Assembly: GCF_028368975.1 (NCBI RefSeq)
Contig: NZ_JAQNDM010000002.1
Coordinates: forward strand, 4,830,425-4,894,424
Direction: 5' to 3'
From: Stigmatella ashevillena
Lineage (GTDB): Bacteria; Myxococcota; Myxococcia; Myxococcales; Myxococcaceae
DNA: 64,000 nt
Each line of letters begins with the position of its first letter. Position 1 is the stretch's first letter. The notes under the pieces were generated by a model. That model was not told the DNA's origin and ran no database searches. It was given only the letters and a program-made list of their open reading frames with translations. This document shows, one piece after another, positions 51,713 to 59,621 of this stretch. The translations under genes were made by a program, and so were the position numbers.

Positions 51713-52488
51713 CGGATCCATTGATGACGGAACACCAGACCCGCATCGCCGACCGTGTCCTCGACGAAGAGGCCGCGCGCCGGCAACACCTCGTCGTCTC
51801 CCTCACGGGCGCGCACGCGTATGGCTTTCCCTCGCCCGACAGCGACCTCGACCTCAAGTGCGTGCACATCACGCCCACTGCCCACCTGCTGCGGCTGGAG
51901 CAGCGCACCACGCCCGCCGAGCGTCTGGAAGTCTTGGAGGGCGTCGAAGTGGACTACTCGTCCAACGAGCTGGGCCCCGTGCTCCTCGGTGTGCTCCAGG
52001 GCAATGGCAACTTCGTGGAGCGGCTGCTCGGGGCCCATGCCCTGAGGGGCTCGGCCGAGCTGGAGTCCCTGCGGCCCCGCGTGCGGGGGGTGCTGTCGCG
52101 GCGCCTCCACCGGCACTACCGCGGCTTCGCCCAGGGACAGCTGCGCGAGTGGGAGAAGACGGGCTTTCGCTCCACGAAGAAGCTCCTCTACGTGCTGCGC
52201 ACGACGCTCACCGGCACCCATGTGCTGCTCACGGGCGAGGTGGAAACGGACCTCACCGCCCTGATGGACCGCTACGGCTTCGCGGAGGCGGGGGAGCTCG
52301 TCGCGTGGAAGCGGCGGGGGGAGCGCAGTGAGCTGTCCGAGGCACTCTCCGAGCGCTGGCGCGAACAGACCGGGCGTGCCTTCGAGCAGCTCGACTCGGC
52401 GCGCGAGCGTTCCGTGCTTCCCGAGGAACCCCGGGAAACGGAGGCCCTGGAGGCGTGGCTGCTCGACGTGCGGCGCTCACACTGGTGA
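51709..52488 (+). CDS. COG3541-type nucleotidyltransferase, second copy
   Basis: A 259-residue predicted nucleotidyltransferase. The motif is SLTGAHAYGFPSPDSDLDLK, with GAHAYG and DSDLD in place of GSHAWG and SDID, then VDYSSNELGPVLLGVLQGNG. The basic centre LSRRLHRHYRGFAQGQLR could contact nucleic acid. It overlaps the first nucleotidyltransferase gene by four bases (ATGA). The two differ in length and only share the catalytic core, so they are diverged paralogues and not a recent duplication. They may work as a heteromer. Confidence 0.82.
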   Translation: MTDPLMTEHQTRIADRVLDEEAARRQHLVVSLTGAHAYGFPSPDSDLDLKCVHITPTAHLLRLEQRTTPAERLEVLEGVEVDYSSNELGPVLLGVLQGNGNFVERLLGAHALRGSAELESLRPRVRGVLSRRLHRHYRGFAQGQLREWEKTGFRSTKKLLYVLRTTLTGTHVLLTGEVETDLTALMDRYGFAEAGELVAWKRRGERSELSEALSERWREQTGRAFEQLDSARERSVLPEEPRETEALEAWLLDVRRSHW

Positions 52489-52543
52489 GCCCGCGGTGCG
52501 CCGCGCGCTATAAGGGCGGACCCGAACCCCCCGAGGAGATTCC

Positions 52544-53161
52544 GTGACGAACGCACTTGAGCCGCGCCCCCGAACCGAGCTGGCCCCTGGCCGCTTTGGC
52601 CAGAGCCGCTATGTCATCCGCCGCAAGTTCTTCAAGCTCTTCGGGGGTGCCTTCCACATCTACGATGAGGCGGGCGGGCTCGCCTTCTACTCGAAGATGA
52701 AGGCGTTCAAATTGAAGGAGGACCTGCGCGTCTTCACGGGCGAGGACATGCAGGAGCAGGTGCTCACCATCCAGGCGCGCACCATCCTGGACTTTGGGGC
52801 CACGTATGACGTGACGGACCCCAGGACGGGGGAGAAGCTGGGCGCCCTGCGCCGCAAGGGATTCAAGTCGATGCTGCGCGACGAGTGGGTGGTGCTGGAC
52901 GCGCGAGACCAGGAAGTGGGTCTCATCCAAGAGGACAGCATCGCGCTCGCGCTGGTGCGGCGCTTCCTGTCCAACCTGGTGCCGCAGACCTTCACGGGCA
53001 CGGTGGGAGGAGAGCCGGTGCTGAGCTTCCGCCAGCACTTCAACCTCTTCATCCAGCGCATTTCGCTCGACTACTCCATGGATCGCTCGGGACGGTTGGA
53101 CCGCCGCATGGGCATCGCGGCGGCCGTGCTCCTGTGCGCCATCGAAGGCCGCCAACAGTAG
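52544..53161 (+). CDS. LURP-one-related / scramblase-like protein
   Basis: A 205-residue protein of the LURP-one-related, tubby-C-like group. It opens YVIRRKFFKLFGGAFHIYDE and then alternates strands such as LAFYSKMKAFKLKEDLRVF and TILDFGATYDVTD. It ends with FIQRISLDYSMDRSGRLDRR and a short hydrophobic helix (MGIAAAVLLCAIEG), the tubby-like end. GTG start, with GAGGAG spaced five bases. Such proteins may bind phosphoinositides or membranes; the bacterial role is unknown. It stands alone, 55 bases after the nucleotidyltransferase pair. Confidence 0.8.
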   Translation: MTNALEPRPRTELAPGRFGQSRYVIRRKFFKLFGGAFHIYDEAGGLAFYSKMKAFKLKEDLRVFTGEDMQEQVLTIQARTILDFGATYDVTDPRTGEKLGALRRKGFKSMLRDEWVVLDARDQEVGLIQEDSIALALVRRFLSNLVPQTFTGTVGGEPVLSFRQHFNLFIQRISLDYSMDRSGRLDRRMGIAAAVLLCAIEGRQQ

Positions 53162-53207
53162 GACAGTAAATTCCCGAAGGCATCCTGCGGGATTCGGCTG
53201 GTCTCCC

Positions 53208-53438
53208 ATGAGCATGGAACTCTATGTGCGCGACCTCTGCACTCTCCTCAAAGAGAATGCCCTGGAAGCCAAGGAAGAGAGCAGAACCGCTCCAGAAGCT
53301 CAGCGTGCATTTGCGCTGGGCCGCTTGATGGCATTTCACGAGGTGATTTCCTTGATGCAGCAGCAAGCCCAGGCATTCGGCATCAGCTTGGAAGAACTGG
53401 GTCTAGACACTATTCGGCCTGAGAAAGATCTCGTTTAA
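53208..53438 (+). CDS. Small hypothetical protein, 76 residues
   Basis: I do not recognise it. It is mostly helical and charged (LCTLLKENALEAKEESRTAPE, LMAFHEVISLMQQQAQAF), with no signal or membrane segment. The ribosome site is weak. A second in-frame ATG lies two codons later. It lies 46 bases after the LURP-one gene and 20 bases before the convergent phosphatase gene. Confidence 0.6.
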   Translation: MSMELYVRDLCTLLKENALEAKEESRTAPEAQRAFALGRLMAFHEVISLMQQQAQAFGISLEELGLDTIRPEKDLV

Positions 53439-53458
53439 GCAGGCTGCGTTTGGAGACC

Positions 53459-54259
53459 TCAGGCCGACAGGAGCCGCTCCTTGAGCCTCTGCAACGTGTC
53501 CTGATCGATTCCGCAGGCTTCGCGGAGGTAGCTCTCCACGGAGCCGTACCTCGCCATGAGGGTGCTGAGCACCTCGTTCAGGAATTCGGGGTGCGCCCCC
53601 GCGATCAACCGCATGCGCTCCGGCGAGACCTGGAACAACGTCATGATCCGCATCACCTGGATGAACTTCTCCAGGCGCGGCCCGAAGAAGTCGTTGGTCC
53701 GCAGGTAGTCCTCCATCACCCCCTCGACGGGGACGCCGACCAGCAGTTGGATCAGGGCCGCCACAAAGCCGGTGCGGTCCTTGCCCGCAGTGCAGTGAAT
53801 CAGCGCCGGAAGGCTCTGCTCCCCGGAGAGCAGCGTGATGACCTCGCGGATACGGGCCGTCTGGTCGAACGCGAGGTGGTGGTAATAGGCGCTGCTGAAC
53901 TCCCGGAACCGCTCGCCGCCGGTCTTGCCGAACAGGAAACCGAGCAGCTTCCTGCGGTTGCCGTCATGGGTCGCCTGCTCATGGAGCGGAACGTTGACCA
54001 CCCGGATTGACGCTGCCGGCAGGCGCAGCCGCCTCTTCTGGCTCTCCCTCGGAGCGCGCAGATCGCAGATCAGCTTGATGCCGAGCCCTTGCAGCTTGAC
54101 CAGGTCTCCAGCGTTCAGGCGAGACAGCTCGTCCGAGCGGAACAGCACGCCGGTCCGGAACGTCCGGCCGTCCGCCGTCTTCCGGCCGCCGACGTCGCGG
54201 AAGTTCGACAGCCTCTGGAAGGGGTGAACGATCTGTCGAAGCTCCCGGTCGGCTTCCAT
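53459..54259 (-). CDS. Tyrosine/serine protein phosphatase (Y_phosphatase3 family)
   Basis: A 266-residue protein-tyrosine-phosphatase-like enzyme. The opening NFRDVGGRKTADGRTFRTG is the family signature, and the P-loop HCTAGKDRTGFVAAL (CX5R) is intact. The acid is likely in the EYLEFA-like helical region before it. Such phosphatases act on phosphotyrosine or inositol phosphates. The Ser/Thr kinase gene diverges from it with 84 bases between the starts, and a second CX5R phosphatase lies 3 kb on, so this patch is rich in phosphosignalling. Confidence 0.9.
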   Translation of the reverse strand: MEADRELRQIVHPFQRLSNFRDVGGRKTADGRTFRTGVLFRSDELSRLNAGDLVKLQGLGIKLICDLRAPRESQKRRLRLPAASIRVVNVPLHEQATHDGNRRKLLGFLFGKTGGERFREFSSAYYHHLAFDQTARIREVITLLSGEQSLPALIHCTAGKDRTGFVAALIQLLVGVPVEGVMEDYLRTNDFFGPRLEKFIQVMRIMTLFQVSPERMRLIAGAHPEFLNEVLSTLMARYGSVESYLREACGIDQDTLQRLKERLLSA

Positions 54260-54343
54260 CTCTCATTCATCTCCGTGCCATGGGTGGACACTCGGTTCTA
54301 TCATCGGAGGAGCACCTCCCATGAAGTGAGCTGAAGGGCCCCC

Positions 54344-55789
54344 ATGGACAGAACTCAGGCTTCCGCGCTGCATCCAGCACTGCTCCCTCTGGGGACCGAC
54401 GTGGGCCCCTGGCGCGTGGTGGGCTGGGGCGGCCAAGGTGTCTATGGAGCGGTCTATCAAGCAGTGAGGGCGGGAGCGGAGCCAGCCCACCCTGTCGCCC
54501 TCAAACTGGCCCTGCTGCCAAGAGACCCCCGCTTCGCGCGCGAGCGGGAGCTGCTCGCCCGCGTGGAACACCCCAGCATTCCGCGCCTTCTGGACTCCGG
54601 GGAGTGGCAGCACCCCCTCGGAACGGTTCATCCCTACATCGTCATGGAGTGGGTGGATGGAACGCCACTCTACGAGTGGGTCCAGGAGCATCAACCCGCT
54701 CCGGAGCAGGTGGTGCGGCTGCTGGCGCAGACCGCGCGCGCCCTCGAAGCCCTTCACGCCCAGGGAGCCGTCCATCGGGATGTGAAGGGCGGCAATGTAC
54801 TGGTGCGGCGCTCCGATGGCCGCGCGATGCTCGTGGACTTCGGCTCGGGCATCCATTCCGGCGCGGCCACCCTGACGCCCCCAGGCGCCTGGACAGGCAC
54901 CCCGGCCTACCGCTCCGCCGAGTCCTCGCTGTTCTCGCTGCGACACATGAGGGATGTCGCCGCTCGGTATAGCGACAAGCCCACGGATGACCTCTACGCA
55001 CTGGGCGTTACCGCCTACCGGCTCATCACCGGGACGTACCCGGAGCTGAGCGACCCCTTCAAGGATGAAGTCGGCGTCTGGCAACTTGGAGAAATGAACT
55101 CACCACCTCCGAGTGCCCTCGTTCCCCAGATCGACCCACAGCTCGACACGTTGATCGTTCGAATGCTCCGAGTCCATCCCGAGGAGCGGGGAACCGCGAG
55201 AGAACTCGCGGAAGCCCTGGAGCAGGTATCAGAGCGCATCACGCTCCAGCGCGCTCCGCCCCAGATGACTCCTCAACCTGCGGAGATGTCCTCTTCCACG
55301 CGCCCCTCCCCCCCACCCGCTGTCAGCCGAATGCGTGCGCCCCCCAGGTGGCCCCAGGCCATGGCAGCGGCGACAGCCCTGATGCTGTCCGCCTGGGCGG
55401 GATGGGCGGTTCGCGATGGAATCCTGGCGATGCCCTCCGCCACTCGACCGGAGGCAGCAGACTCCGAGAGGGAAGAGGCGAGCACGGTGGGCCTGGGCGA
55501 TACCGCGTCGAGGGCGCCCACCTCCAGCGCTCCGGATGCCTCCGTTCCGGAGGTGATGGCCGAGGACTCGCTGCCCGAGCCCCGAGAAGGGCAGGCAACA
55601 CCCGATGCAAAAGGCCGCTGCCCTCGTAAGGGGCAGCTCGCCCTCAACGGGGGCTGCTGGGTCCGCCTCGGGTTGGAGCGCGAAGATTGCGAGGGGAGCG
55701 GCTACGTCTTCACGAGCCAGTGCTATGGCCCCGTTCTTTCCAACCCACGCCACCGCCAGCCCACCTCCGATCCAGGAAGCCAGCCGTAA
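54344..55789 (+). CDS. Receptor-like Ser/Thr protein kinase
   Basis: A 481-residue kinase. The Gly loop WGGQGVYGAVY is slightly unusual. Lys54, catalytic HRDVKGGN (Asp146, Pro replaced by Gly) and DFG at 165-167 are intact, so activity is likely. A membrane helix (about 338-356) separates it from an extracytoplasmic tail. The tail is Ser/Pro-rich with four Cys in about 40 residues (GRCPRKGQLALNGGCWVR and EDCEGSGYVFTSQCYG). This kinase-TM-Cys-tail plan is common in myxobacteria and the tail is the likely sensor. The phosphatase gene diverges at its left. Confidence 0.9.
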   Translation: MDRTQASALHPALLPLGTDVGPWRVVGWGGQGVYGAVYQAVRAGAEPAHPVALKLALLPRDPRFARERELLARVEHPSIPRLLDSGEWQHPLGTVHPYIVMEWVDGTPLYEWVQEHQPAPEQVVRLLAQTARALEALHAQGAVHRDVKGGNVLVRRSDGRAMLVDFGSGIHSGAATLTPPGAWTGTPAYRSAESSLFSLRHMRDVAARYSDKPTDDLYALGVTAYRLITGTYPELSDPFKDEVGVWQLGEMNSPPPSALVPQIDPQLDTLIVRMLRVHPEERGTARELAEALEQVSERITLQRAPPQMTPQPAEMSSSTRPSPPPAVSRMRAPPRWPQAMAAATALMLSAWAGWAVRDGILAMPSATRPEAADSEREEASTVGLGDTASRAPTSSAPDASVPEVMAEDSLPEPREGQATPDAKGRCPRKGQLALNGGCWVRLGLEREDCEGSGYVFTSQCYGPVLSNPRHRQPTSDPGSQP

Positions 55790-55805
55790 GACACGCGCTG
55801 GGCGT

Positions 55806-55830
55806 CACCCCTCCCCCCTTGAAAGGGGTG
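55806..55830. terminator. Possible convergent-gene hairpin
   Basis: CACCCC (55806-55811) pairs with GGGGTG (55825-55830), and CCCCT with AGGGG inside gives an alternative pairing. It lies between the convergent kinase and secreted-protein genes, where a shared terminator is expected. No clear T-tract follows on either strand, so the call is weak. Confidence 0.35.
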
Positions 55831-55834
55831 CCTC

Positions 55835-56344
55835 TTAAAGGCGGATAGGGCTTCTTCCATCACCAAAGGTGAAGGTTTCATTCCAGAAGTCTCCACCCGA
55901 GTAGCACCAGGGCGATGCAACCAGCATTCCTGGTACCCCCGCGACGGTCTCAATCCTCAAGCACTCATTACCTGACTGGATCACGTATGGATAAACGCGC
56001 ATCTCAGGAGGCATGTTGGCAGACCAGGGATTCAGCATGAACTTGAACAACTGCGCATGAAAGTTCGTGCAGGGCTGCAACACGAATTGATTGTTGATCT
56101 TACGGCTCAGACAGTTGCCATCCATTTGTGACTGAATCAGGTGGAAGCCAGCAAAAGCAGATGGAATAACATTGAACAACTGGGCGGTGTCCCCTGGCCG
56201 GTATGGGCTGTTCTGCACCCAACTCCCACCCCCATCCAGCACTTGGGAGCCCCACCGGTACTGGAGGGTCTGCTGAGCCTCGGCAAGCGATGGCAGCGCA
56301 ACAAAGAACAGCATGGCAGCGGTTGTGACAACACGTGAGGGCAT
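55835..56344 (-). CDS. Secreted ricin-B-like hypothetical protein
   Basis: A 169-residue secreted protein with a signal ending SLAEAQ. The rest has four Cys and pieces that resemble beta-trefoil lectin strands: SQMDGNCLSRKINNQFVLQPC (quoted only in part) and QSGNECLRIETVAG, each with the Gly-Asn-Cys-Leu motif typical of ricin-B-like repeats. I see no catalytic motif. It is divergent from the lipoprotein gene at 56439 across 94 bases. G+C is lower than in neighbours. A secreted carbohydrate- or surface-binding protein is a reasonable but unproven guess. Confidence 0.65.
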   Translation of the reverse strand: MPSRVVTTAAMLFFVALPSLAEAQQTLQYRWGSQVLDGGGSWVQNSPYRPGDTAQLFNVIPSAFAGFHLIQSQMDGNCLSRKINNQFVLQPCTNFHAQLFKFMLNPWSANMPPEMRVYPYVIQSGNECLRIETVAGVPGMLVASPWCYSGGDFWNETFTFGDGRSPIRL

Positions 56345-56438
56345 CGAGCTATCCCCGTCTGGCGGTTTTGACCGCTTTTACTACATTTGGGCCCCAACAG
56401 ATAGAGTGAAATGCAGTTGGAGCCAGAAGGAATTGCGA

Positions 56439-57050
56439 ATGTGCGTTTGGGACTTCCCCAGGCTCGTTGCGCTGTACGGCCTGATGGCAAGTGGGGCACT
56501 CGGCTGTGCACACACGCATGGCTCACCCACAGCGATGATCGAGCGCCTGGTCGATCAACACGCCGTGGCCAGCGTCTTCCCGCCAAGAGCCCATTTGGAC
56601 TCACAGTTCAAATGGGTAGACGGGGTCCAATCTCTGATTGTGGACTACTCCTTCGACCGCCACGACCCCGCTGAGCACTACCTGCTTCTGGTCTCCTTGG
56701 CACCGGCCGGTCACTTCCTGAATCCCATTCAGTACGAAGCCCGCCGGGCTGCCTTTCAACAAACGGGGAGATCCCTCGAAGCCGAATTTCCGTCGATCGG
56801 ACTCCGCGCTCAGCGAGAGTTCTTCGGATTTGGCCCAGGAGGGGCATCTTACGGCCTCACCTTCACCACCCAGGATGGCCAGCAGGATGTCCGTGTCGCG
56901 GTGAGCCTTCTCCTTCCCAACACCGTGAATGAGCCGAACCTGGATCTGGATGCCTTTGCCCGGCACATCGAGGCGCGGTACGACGCTCACTTTGCGAAAT
57001 CCACCTCTGGGAATAGCCAAGCACGGAGAGGGTTGAGGGATTCCAACTGA
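56439..57050 (+). CDS. Hypothetical lipoprotein, 203 residues
   Basis: I do not recognise it. The signal peptide has a lipobox ASGALGC and AAGGAA before the ATG at 56439. The mature part has alternating strands and helices, for example EHYLLLVSLAPAGHFLNP and YGLTFTTQDGQQDVRVAVSLL. Longer readings run into the divergent gene and are rejected. It precedes the membrane-phosphatase gene by 46 bases on the same strand. Confidence 0.75.
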   Translation: MCVWDFPRLVALYGLMASGALGCAHTHGSPTAMIERLVDQHAVASVFPPRAHLDSQFKWVDGVQSLIVDYSFDRHDPAEHYLLLVSLAPAGHFLNPIQYEARRAAFQQTGRSLEAEFPSIGLRAQREFFGFGPGGASYGLTFTTQDGQQDVRVAVSLLLPNTVNEPNLDLDAFARHIEARYDAHFAKSTSGNSQARRGLRDSN

Positions 57051-57096
57051 GCCAGTCTTTCACGCCCATGGCCAGCCCGTGTGGAGAGGGCCTGAT

Positions 57097-57786
57097 TTGA
57101 AATACGTACTGACTTTCGGTGTGCAGGCCCTGTTGCTGGGGGGCTGGGCCCTCCACGTGAAGGGGGTGGGGCTGCTGCTGCTTTGGCCGGCCTTGAGCTT
57201 GCTCCTCGTGGCGCTGGCATACGCGGGCGCAGGCGCGCGGATCTTTGGCAAGCAACCGGATGGGACCCTGCGGCTGCCCGCCCTGGTGGCGCTCCTGCCC
57301 TACCTGCTCTTGACGTGGGGCGTGTGGCATCTGGCCCGCGTGTTCTCCCGGGAGCCCCCGTACGCCGAGGTGGTGCCGGGTCTGTTCATCGGGCGCCGGT
57401 TGCTTCCGGGGGAACTGCCTCCCCACATCAGCACGGTGCTCGATCTGACCGCTGAATTCATCGAGCCCCGAGACGTCCGCGAAGCCTGCCGCTACAGGGC
57501 ACTGCCCATCCTGGACGCATCGACCCTGCCGCTGGCCAGTGTCGTTCCGGTCCTCCGCGAGCTGGCCGGGCTGGCCCAGCCGCTCTACGTTCACTGTGCC
57601 CAGGGGCATGGCCGAACGGGCATGATCGCCGCCGCGCTGCTCGTGGCCCGTCGCCAGGCTCCCGATGTTCCAACCGCGCTCGCGCTCGTGCAGCGCGCAC
57701 GTCCAGGTGTACGCCTGTCCAGGGCGCAAACGGAGGCGCTCAAGGCGCTGGCCGTGGCGCTCCATGCCGGAGCGACGCAGCCCTGA
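57097..57786 (+). CDS. Membrane-anchored dual-specificity-type phosphatase
   Basis: A 229-residue protein. It has three or four hydrophobic helices in the first 90 residues (VQALLLGGWALHVKG, LLLLWPALSLLLVALAYAG and ALVALLPYLLLTWGVWHLA), then a cytoplasmic phosphatase domain: VVPGLFIGRRLLPGELP, TVLDLTAEF and the P-loop YVHCAQGHGRTGMIAAAL (CX5R). It probably acts on phosphoproteins or phospholipids. I chose TTG 57097 because GGAGAGGG lies 8 bases upstream; GTG 57079 is the alternative. A short decayed copy of its P-loop region occurs 1.4 kb downstream (58958-59045). Confidence 0.82.
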   Translation: MKYVLTFGVQALLLGGWALHVKGVGLLLLWPALSLLLVALAYAGAGARIFGKQPDGTLRLPALVALLPYLLLTWGVWHLARVFSREPPYAEVVPGLFIGRRLLPGELPPHISTVLDLTAEFIEPRDVREACRYRALPILDASTLPLASVVPVLRELAGLAQPLYVHCAQGHGRTGMIAAALLVARRQAPDVPTALALVQRARPGVRLSRAQTEALKALAVALHAGATQP

Positions 57787-57883
57787 GCTGGGCGTCTGGG
57801 GGCTTCAGGTCGCAGCGGGGCCTTCCCGAGAAACGGAGAACTCTCCCGGGATCCACTTCCCTTATGATGCGCGATTCTCCTCG

Positions 57884-58384
57884 TCAACCGCTGGCGTTAT
57901 CTGGCGGAACGGTTCCTTCTTGGGCTGCTTCCTGGCGCGCATGGGCAATGGATCCAAGAAGCTCGCTCCTCCGCGTGCGGTCCCTGGGTAACCGCAGAAC
58001 TCGCCGCTCCGCATCCGCCAGCATCGCGAAAGCTTCCCGCGCTCTCTCGGGGAAGCACGGCAACGACTGGACGTAGAGACATGCCACGTGGACACGCATT
58101 CTCAAGTCCGTGTAGCCAACCCGTTGAACGCGCCGCAGATGCAGCCCGAACTCCTCCCAAGTCGTGAACTGCAAAAAAACATTGGTGAGAATAGCCCTCG
58201 CGGTCAGACGCCGAATCTGTCTCCGTTCAAAGTCTGAGCGCGCACCACGCAGACACCGCCTCTCAAAATCCCGCAGCGCCAGCACTTCCACCTCAACGGG
58301 TGCCTTGGCGTGATGGAAGGTCACAAAAAGGTAGTCCAGTTCATTGCCGACTCTGTGCCACCACTCAGCACGCGTGCGCCTCAC
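57884..58384 (-). CDS. Small soluble protein, possible immunity partner of the upstream lipoprotein
   Basis: A 166-residue, very Arg-rich helical protein with no signal or membrane segment (for example EVEVLALRDFERRCLRGARS and LRRVQRVGYTDLRMRVHVACL). I do not recognise the family. It is translationally coupled to the lipoprotein gene: GTG start at 58384, GGAGG six bases upstream inside the lipoprotein gene, and a GTGA stop/start overlap. Such tight coupling of a secreted Cys-rich lipoprotein to a small cytosolic protein is typical of toxin/immunity pairs. The pairing is inferred from architecture, not from homology. Confidence 0.55.
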   Translation of the reverse strand: MRRTRAEWWHRVGNELDYLFVTFHHAKAPVEVEVLALRDFERRCLRGARSDFERRQIRRLTARAILTNVFLQFTTWEEFGLHLRRVQRVGYTDLRMRVHVACLYVQSLPCFPERAREAFAMLADAERRVLRLPRDRTRRSELLGSIAHARQEAAQEGTVPPDNASG

Positions 58385-58893
58385 CTGTCGCCTCCGGGAC
58401 ACGGTTTGTCATCCCACGTTGCGGGCCAGTCACCGCGTTTCTTGCACTCCTCATAGCACGATTGACATTGAGTAGACCCCCATTGTCCTCGCTCGATGTC
58501 CTCTCCTCCTTGTTGGATGCACCAGGCATAGTGATCCCCGCATAGCTCCTTTCGCCGCGCGCGCTCTTTCGCGTCGGCAGACTTATTTTCGAATGTTCCG
58601 GGAGGCGGTAGGCGATTTGGATCATTCGGCCTCTGGGTGGGAGGCGTTGCTCCGCAACGCGCGTACTCGCCTGGATGCCTCTTGAGGCAGCACGAGACGG
58701 TGCTGTCCGTCTGGCTGCACTCCTCGCCGGGCGCGGTCTGCGCGATGGCATCCGCAAAACTTGATCCGCCGATGCCCCGTGGGCCCTGATGCACAGGCGC
58801 GACCGTGCTGCATCCACCAAGGCAGAGTAGACCAGCCCAGACCCAGAGAGCCGACGACGCGACGAAGACCCGAGCGATTCTGTGACGTTCCAT
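58381..58893 (-). CDS. Cys-rich lipoprotein, possible polymorphic-toxin-type effector
   Basis: A 170-residue lipoprotein with a lipobox LLCLGGC. After the lipid anchor come about 85 residues of Pro/Gln/Thr-rich linker. The C-terminal part holds a compact Cys/Trp motif: KELCGDHYAWCIQQGG, then QCQSCYEECKKRGDWPAT and PCPGG. I cannot assign it to a known toxin family. The plan (lipoprotein signal, linker, small compact C-terminal domain, coupled small downstream gene) resembles contact-dependent lipoprotein toxins of myxobacteria such as the SitA/SitI pairs passed by outer-membrane exchange. GGAGAG precedes the ATG. Confidence 0.6.
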   Translation of the reverse strand: MERHRIARVFVASSALWVWAGLLCLGGCSTVAPVHQGPRGIGGSSFADAIAQTAPGEECSQTDSTVSCCLKRHPGEYARCGATPPTQRPNDPNRLPPPGTFENKSADAKERARRKELCGDHYAWCIQQGGEDIERGQWGSTQCQSCYEECKKRGDWPATWDDKPCPGGDR

Positions 58894-58957
58894 GGTTTCT
58901 CTCCGCTTGGTTCCAGATGCTGGCGACGTTCGACCCTATGGGGTTATCGCCGATGGT

Positions 58958-59045
58958 GATCTGGCCGGGCTGACCCAGCCGTTCTACGTTCACTGTGCCC
59001 AGAGACGGACATGACCGAACGGGCATGAGCACAGCCGCGCTGCTC
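58958..59045 (+). pseudogene. Decayed fragment of the membrane phosphatase gene
   Basis: This 88-base stretch matches 57559-57642 of the phosphatase gene at about nine in ten positions, on the same strand. It starts at the ELAGLAQP codons and ends just past the P-loop. A four-base insertion falls inside the P-loop, and the reading YVHCAQRRT then meets TGA, so no active phosphatase can be made. The fragment lies directly after the lipoprotein gene and ends three bases before the imm11 gene's stop. Confidence 0.85.
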
Positions 59046-59048
59046 CTC

Positions 59049-59621
59049 TTAGACCTCCTCAAACCTCGTGCCTGTGGCCCCTATGCGGTCCAGGGCATCC
59101 TTGATCTCCTCGCCCACAATCAGGGTGACCACCCACCCCTCGGGACGGAACACCTTGGCGCTCCCCAACTTGGCCTTATCGATGCGCATGTCACGTACGG
59201 AGGCATATTGGCCAACTATGTCCGGGAGGCCATCTTCATGCGTCCAGAGCCGGATGCGCGAGGCCTTCTCGTCGATACAGCGGATGAGGCGTGTGGCCAC
59301 GAGGATGAGGTACTGATCCGGCCGCCCCTCCACGTCCACGGGGATCAGTTGCACATCATCTGGGGCGAGTTCCGCGAAAATGGAGGCGACCCGGACATGA
59401 ACCACCGGGAGACCCACGCCCGCTTCGGTGAAGTCCAGTGGAGTGCCCACGATTTCGATGGGAATTCTCAAGCGCTCCGTCGTGTGAACGGGAGTTCCAC
59501 GTGTGAACTGCCTGTCATCTACTTGCCGTCCCTGAGCGTCCGTCGGCGTATCGAGGTCCCAGCGGTGCGGGACGCTCACATCGTCGGTGAGCTTGAAAAA
59601 CCGCTTGAGCATGGGCTTCAT
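59049..59621 (-). CDS. Imm11-family immunity protein
   Basis: A 190-residue protein of the Imm11 (DUF1629-related) family that neutralises polymorphic toxins. Typical blocks are KRFFKLTDDVSVPHRWDL, then TPLDFTEAGVGLPVVHVRVA, IFAELAPDDVQLIPVDVEG and LILVATRLIRCIDEKAS, ending GATGTRFEEV. In myxobacteria such genes usually follow an AHH-nuclease or related toxin gene. Here the upstream 300 bases hold only a 25-codon remnant frame whose stop overlaps this start (ATGA), so the toxin is gone or was never there. It is an orphan immunity gene. The start is ATG 59621 or the in-frame ATG 59612. Confidence 0.82.
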   Translation of the reverse strand: MKPMLKRFFKLTDDVSVPHRWDLDTPTDAQGRQVDDRQFTRGTPVHTTERLRIPIEIVGTPLDFTEAGVGLPVVHVRVASIFAELAPDDVQLIPVDVEGRPDQYLILVATRLIRCIDEKASRIRLWTHEDGLPDIVGQYASVRDMRIDKAKLGSAKVFRPEGWVVTLIVGEEIKDALDRIGATGTRFEEV

